This document shows, piece after piece, positions 5,249 to 6,723 of a stretch of 6,723 bases of DNA. The DNA is from Bacillota bacterium (lineage in GTDB: Bacteria; Bacillota; Clostridia; DSM-8532): assembly GCA_023410885.1 (NCBI GenBank), contig JAEYPI010000245.1, positions 1-6,723 on the forward strand. The letters run 5' to 3'. Both the position numbers and the translations under genes were made by a program. The notes under the pieces are model-generated. The model made no database searches, had not been told where the DNA came from, and saw only the letters and a program-made list of their open reading frames with translations. Every line of letters starts with the position of its first letter. Within the stretch, counting starts at the first letter, position 1.

Positions 5249-6015
5249 TACATAATGGCGGGGAGTACCCTTAAGGTCTTGAAATAATCATTTCCGCTAA
5301 CTCTCAAATTGCAGGAGCCGCCGCTGTCGAGGCCAATGGCATTACCGGTGCATCCAAGGTTCACCATGGTTGCTACAGCTCTATCACCATCGGACTTCGG
5401 CCTGACAGCAATCACTATATTCATCCCATCGTATCCTATTGAAATGCGGTTTGTTTCGTAAGCAACCCAGTCCCAACTAAATCCTTCTCGCACAACACCC
5501 TGCCTGACTGTCATGCCTTCAGGGAACAGGTTGAATCCCTGAACGCAAAACCAAATGTCATCAACTACAGGGGCAATATCGGAATCCCATTTCCACCCTG
5601 CTTCAACTTTCTTATTCTTATAAACAATCAAGGTACCTTTAGGGTTTCCTTTCCAGGTCTTGTACTCATGCCGCTCTGCGAGTACCTTACCCTCAGAAAT
5701 AAGCCAACCGATAACATTGCTTCCCGAAAAGAAATTGCAGTTGGCAAGATTTTTACGGTTGATAATTGAGTTTGTTGCCTTATTGACCATTTCGACCTTG
5801 ATGTCCATAGGATCAACTTTGACGACATGGGTGGATCCGATTACTTCATAGGTAAAGGGTGGTGACGCTGTATTGCCACTGTTGCTGAGAATTTGTTGAA
5901 TAACCTTTAAGCATTCTTCTGCTGCTGCTTTTGTCTGGGGTCCGGGGTCATTGTCGACTTGACCCTTATAAACCCCTATGTATTTCATTGCCTTTTGAAA
6001 ATCCAATATATTCAT
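5242..6015 (-). CDS. Peptidoglycan-binding-like/phosphodiester glycosidase (NAGPA) domain protein
   Basis: 257 residues from the ATG at 6015, supported by GGAGA 10 nt upstream. Residues 1-45 (MNILDFQKAMKYIGVYKGQVDND then PGPQTKAA) resemble a short peptidoglycan-binding-1 repeat, in which a helix is followed by a YxGxVDxxxGPxT turn. After a Ser/Asn/Pro linker, residues 55-257 resemble the phosphodiester glycosidase (NAGPA, DUF2233) fold: NFFSGSNVIGWLISEGKV (94-111), corresponding to the family NGGFF...PxGxxIxxGK region; NRISIGYDG (189-197); and GLDSGGSCNLRVSG (228-241), matching the family's LDGGGSxxLxxxG. Relatives cleave phosphodiester-linked sugars in glycoconjugates or exopolysaccharide. 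No signal peptide or membrane segment is visible, which is odd for a wall-directed enzyme. It stands alone, with its own terminator and diverging from the DJ-1 gene. The 39 codons upstream of 6015 that stay open are rejected, having no ribosome binding site. Confidence 0.7.
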   Translation of the reverse strand: MNILDFQKAMKYIGVYKGQVDNDPGPQTKAAAEECLKVIQQILSNSGNTASPPFTYEVIGSTHVVKVDPMDIKVEMVNKATNSIINRKNLANCNFFSGSNVIGWLISEGKVLAERHEYKTWKGNPKGTLIVYKNKKVEAGWKWDSDIAPVVDDIWFCVQGFNLFPEGMTVRQGVVREGFSWDWVAYETNRISIGYDGMNIVIAVRPKSDGDRAVATMVNLGCTGNAIGLDSGGSCNLRVSGNDYFKTLRVLPAIMYW

Positions 6016-6050
6016 TTCACTATCATCTCCAAAAATAAATGGTCCGGATG

Positions 6051-6078
6051 AAGAATTTTTCCTTTTATACATATTATG
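6051..6078 (-). promoter_or_regulatory. Candidate promoter of the glycosidase-like gene
   Basis: On the minus strand a TTGTCC-like -35 is followed about 16 nt later by TATAAA, with a second AT-rich hexamer (ATAATA) in between, around 50 nt before the ATG at 6015. Both boxes are imperfect and the call is mostly positional. Confidence 0.3.
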
Positions 6079-6115
6079 CCGAATGGGACAAAGGGGGGCA
6101 GGAGATTGGAATAAC

Positions 6116-6144
6116 TTTTGCGTATCAGACAATTGGTCTATAAT
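6116..6144 (+). promoter_or_regulatory. Promoter of the DJ-1/PfpI family gene
   Basis: A perfect TATAAT at 6139-6144 lies 60 nt upstream of the DJ-1 start. At 17-nt spacing the -35 position reads TTTTGC (6116-6121), a weak match. The divergent layout with the glycosidase-like gene makes a promoter here necessary. Confidence 0.5.
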
Positions 6145-6204
6145 AGGAGTAGAAATTAATAGACGAGATAACTATGAGAAAACGGATAGAAAGGATGTAC
6201 AGAT

Positions 6205-6723
6205 ATGAAGGTCTATGTTATGCTCGCAGACGGGTTTGAGGAAATAGAAGCGTTGTCGGTTGTAGATGTATTGAGACGTGGTGAGGTTGAGACCATCATG
6301 GTGTCTGTCAAGGCCGATAAAACAGTTGCAAGCGCAAGAAATATACAGGTTATTGCAGATACAACGCTAAATCAGATAAAAGTGGAACATGAGGACATGA
6401 TTGTGCTGCCCGGCGGTGGCCGAGGGGTAGATGGGCTGGGAAATACAAAGCCTTTAATTGAGATACTAAAAGCCCATCAGGGAGAAAAAGGCTTGCTGGC
6501 GGCTATCTGCGCCGGACCTTCCATACCGGGTAAATTAGGCTTTTATAATGGAGTGAAGGCCACCTGTTATCCGGGCTTTGAAAAATACCTTGAAGGCGCA
6601 ATGGTCACTGAGGATAATGTTGTGGTGGATCAGAATTTTATCACCGCAAGAGGGGCAGGGGTATCGTTAGAGTTTGCCTACGCCATTCTTTCGATCATTA
6701 AAAGCCAGGAATTAGCTGAAAAA
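6205..6723 (+). CDS. DJ-1/PfpI family protein, 3' end cut by the right edge
   Basis: ATG at 6205 with AAAGGA 9 nt upstream, open to the window edge for 173 codons. Family members are about 180-190 residues, so only the last few are missing. It begins MKVYVMLADGFEEIEALS, typical of the DJ-1/YajL/ThiJ group. The conserved acidic residue is E15. The nucleophile-elbow cysteine is C102 in AAICAGP, preceded by VLPGGGRG (67-74). ATCYPGFE (125-132 region) and FITARGAGVSLEFAYAI near the end complete the family pattern. At the position of the human DJ-1 histidine (HP motif) there is tyrosine (YP), as in many bacterial members. DJ-1 proteins are cytoplasmic and linked to oxidative and carbonyl stress; glyoxalase and deglycase activities have been proposed. 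The exact activity cannot be read from the sequence. It is transcribed divergently from the glycosidase-like gene and shows no obvious functional link to it. Confidence 0.9.
   Translation, partial: MKVYVMLADGFEEIEALSVVDVLRRGEVETIMVSVKADKTVASARNIQVIADTTLNQIKVEHEDMIVLPGGGRGVDGLGNTKPLIEILKAHQGEKGLLAAICAGPSIPGKLGFYNGVKATCYPGFEKYLEGAMVTEDNVVVDQNFITARGAGVSLEFAYAILSIIKSQELAEK

Noticed and set aside
6016..6132. 39-codon N-terminal extension of the glycosidase-like protein
   Set aside because: No ribosome binding site, not signal-peptide-like, and it would overlap the likely promoter region; the ATG at 6015 has GGAGA at 10 nt.

Overview
The window looks like chromosomal DNA from a low-to-mid GC Firmicute, most likely a clostridial lineage. 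The reasons are strong AGGAGG-type ribosome binding sites on nearly every gene, sigma-A style promoters, intrinsic terminators with U-runs, and a MutS2-type protein whose tail resembles clostridial homologues. The genus cannot be fixed from the sequence; a Desulfitobacterium/Desulfosporosinus-like relative is only a guess. There are no rRNA or tRNA genes, CRISPR arrays, insertion sequences or phage genes.

Layout. Positions 1-49 hold the first 16 codons of a minus-strand gene that runs off the left edge, with its own candidate promoter. Positions 190-4750 hold a compact four-gene operon, transcribed right to left: a MutS2-like ATPase without the C-terminal Smr domain, then an ABC ATPase, then two ABC-2 family permeases. 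The junctions are a 15-nt gap, a 22-nt overlap with a GTG start, and a 4-nt ATGA overlap, so the proteins are probably made together. Positions 4751-5101 hold an unusually elaborate upstream region for that operon: a near-consensus promoter (TTGACA-17-TATCAT), a leader of about 316 nt, a 7-codon upstream ORF with its own Shine-Dalgarno, a long stem-loop, and two tandem intrinsic terminators, the last ending about 10 nt before the ribosome binding site. Positions 5172-6015 hold a minus-strand gene for a peptidoglycan-binding-like plus phosphodiester glycosidase (NAGPA-type) protein, with a terminator. Positions 6016-6204 are a divergent promoter region. Positions 6205-6723 hold a plus-strand DJ-1/PfpI family gene that is cut by the right edge just short of its end.

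How the genes may work together. The most interesting unit is the operon. Full-length MutS2 in Bacillus subtilis is known to act on collided or stalled ribosomes, with its ATPase and KOW parts separate from the Smr part. Here a KOW-retaining, Smr-less relative is co-transcribed with a drug-exporter-like ABC system. The leader has the architecture of translation-sensing attenuators that control antibiotic resistance genes. A plausible but unproven reading is an inducible ribosome-stress or antibiotic response module combining ribosome protection or splitting with export. The glycosidase and DJ-1 genes look like independent single-gene units.
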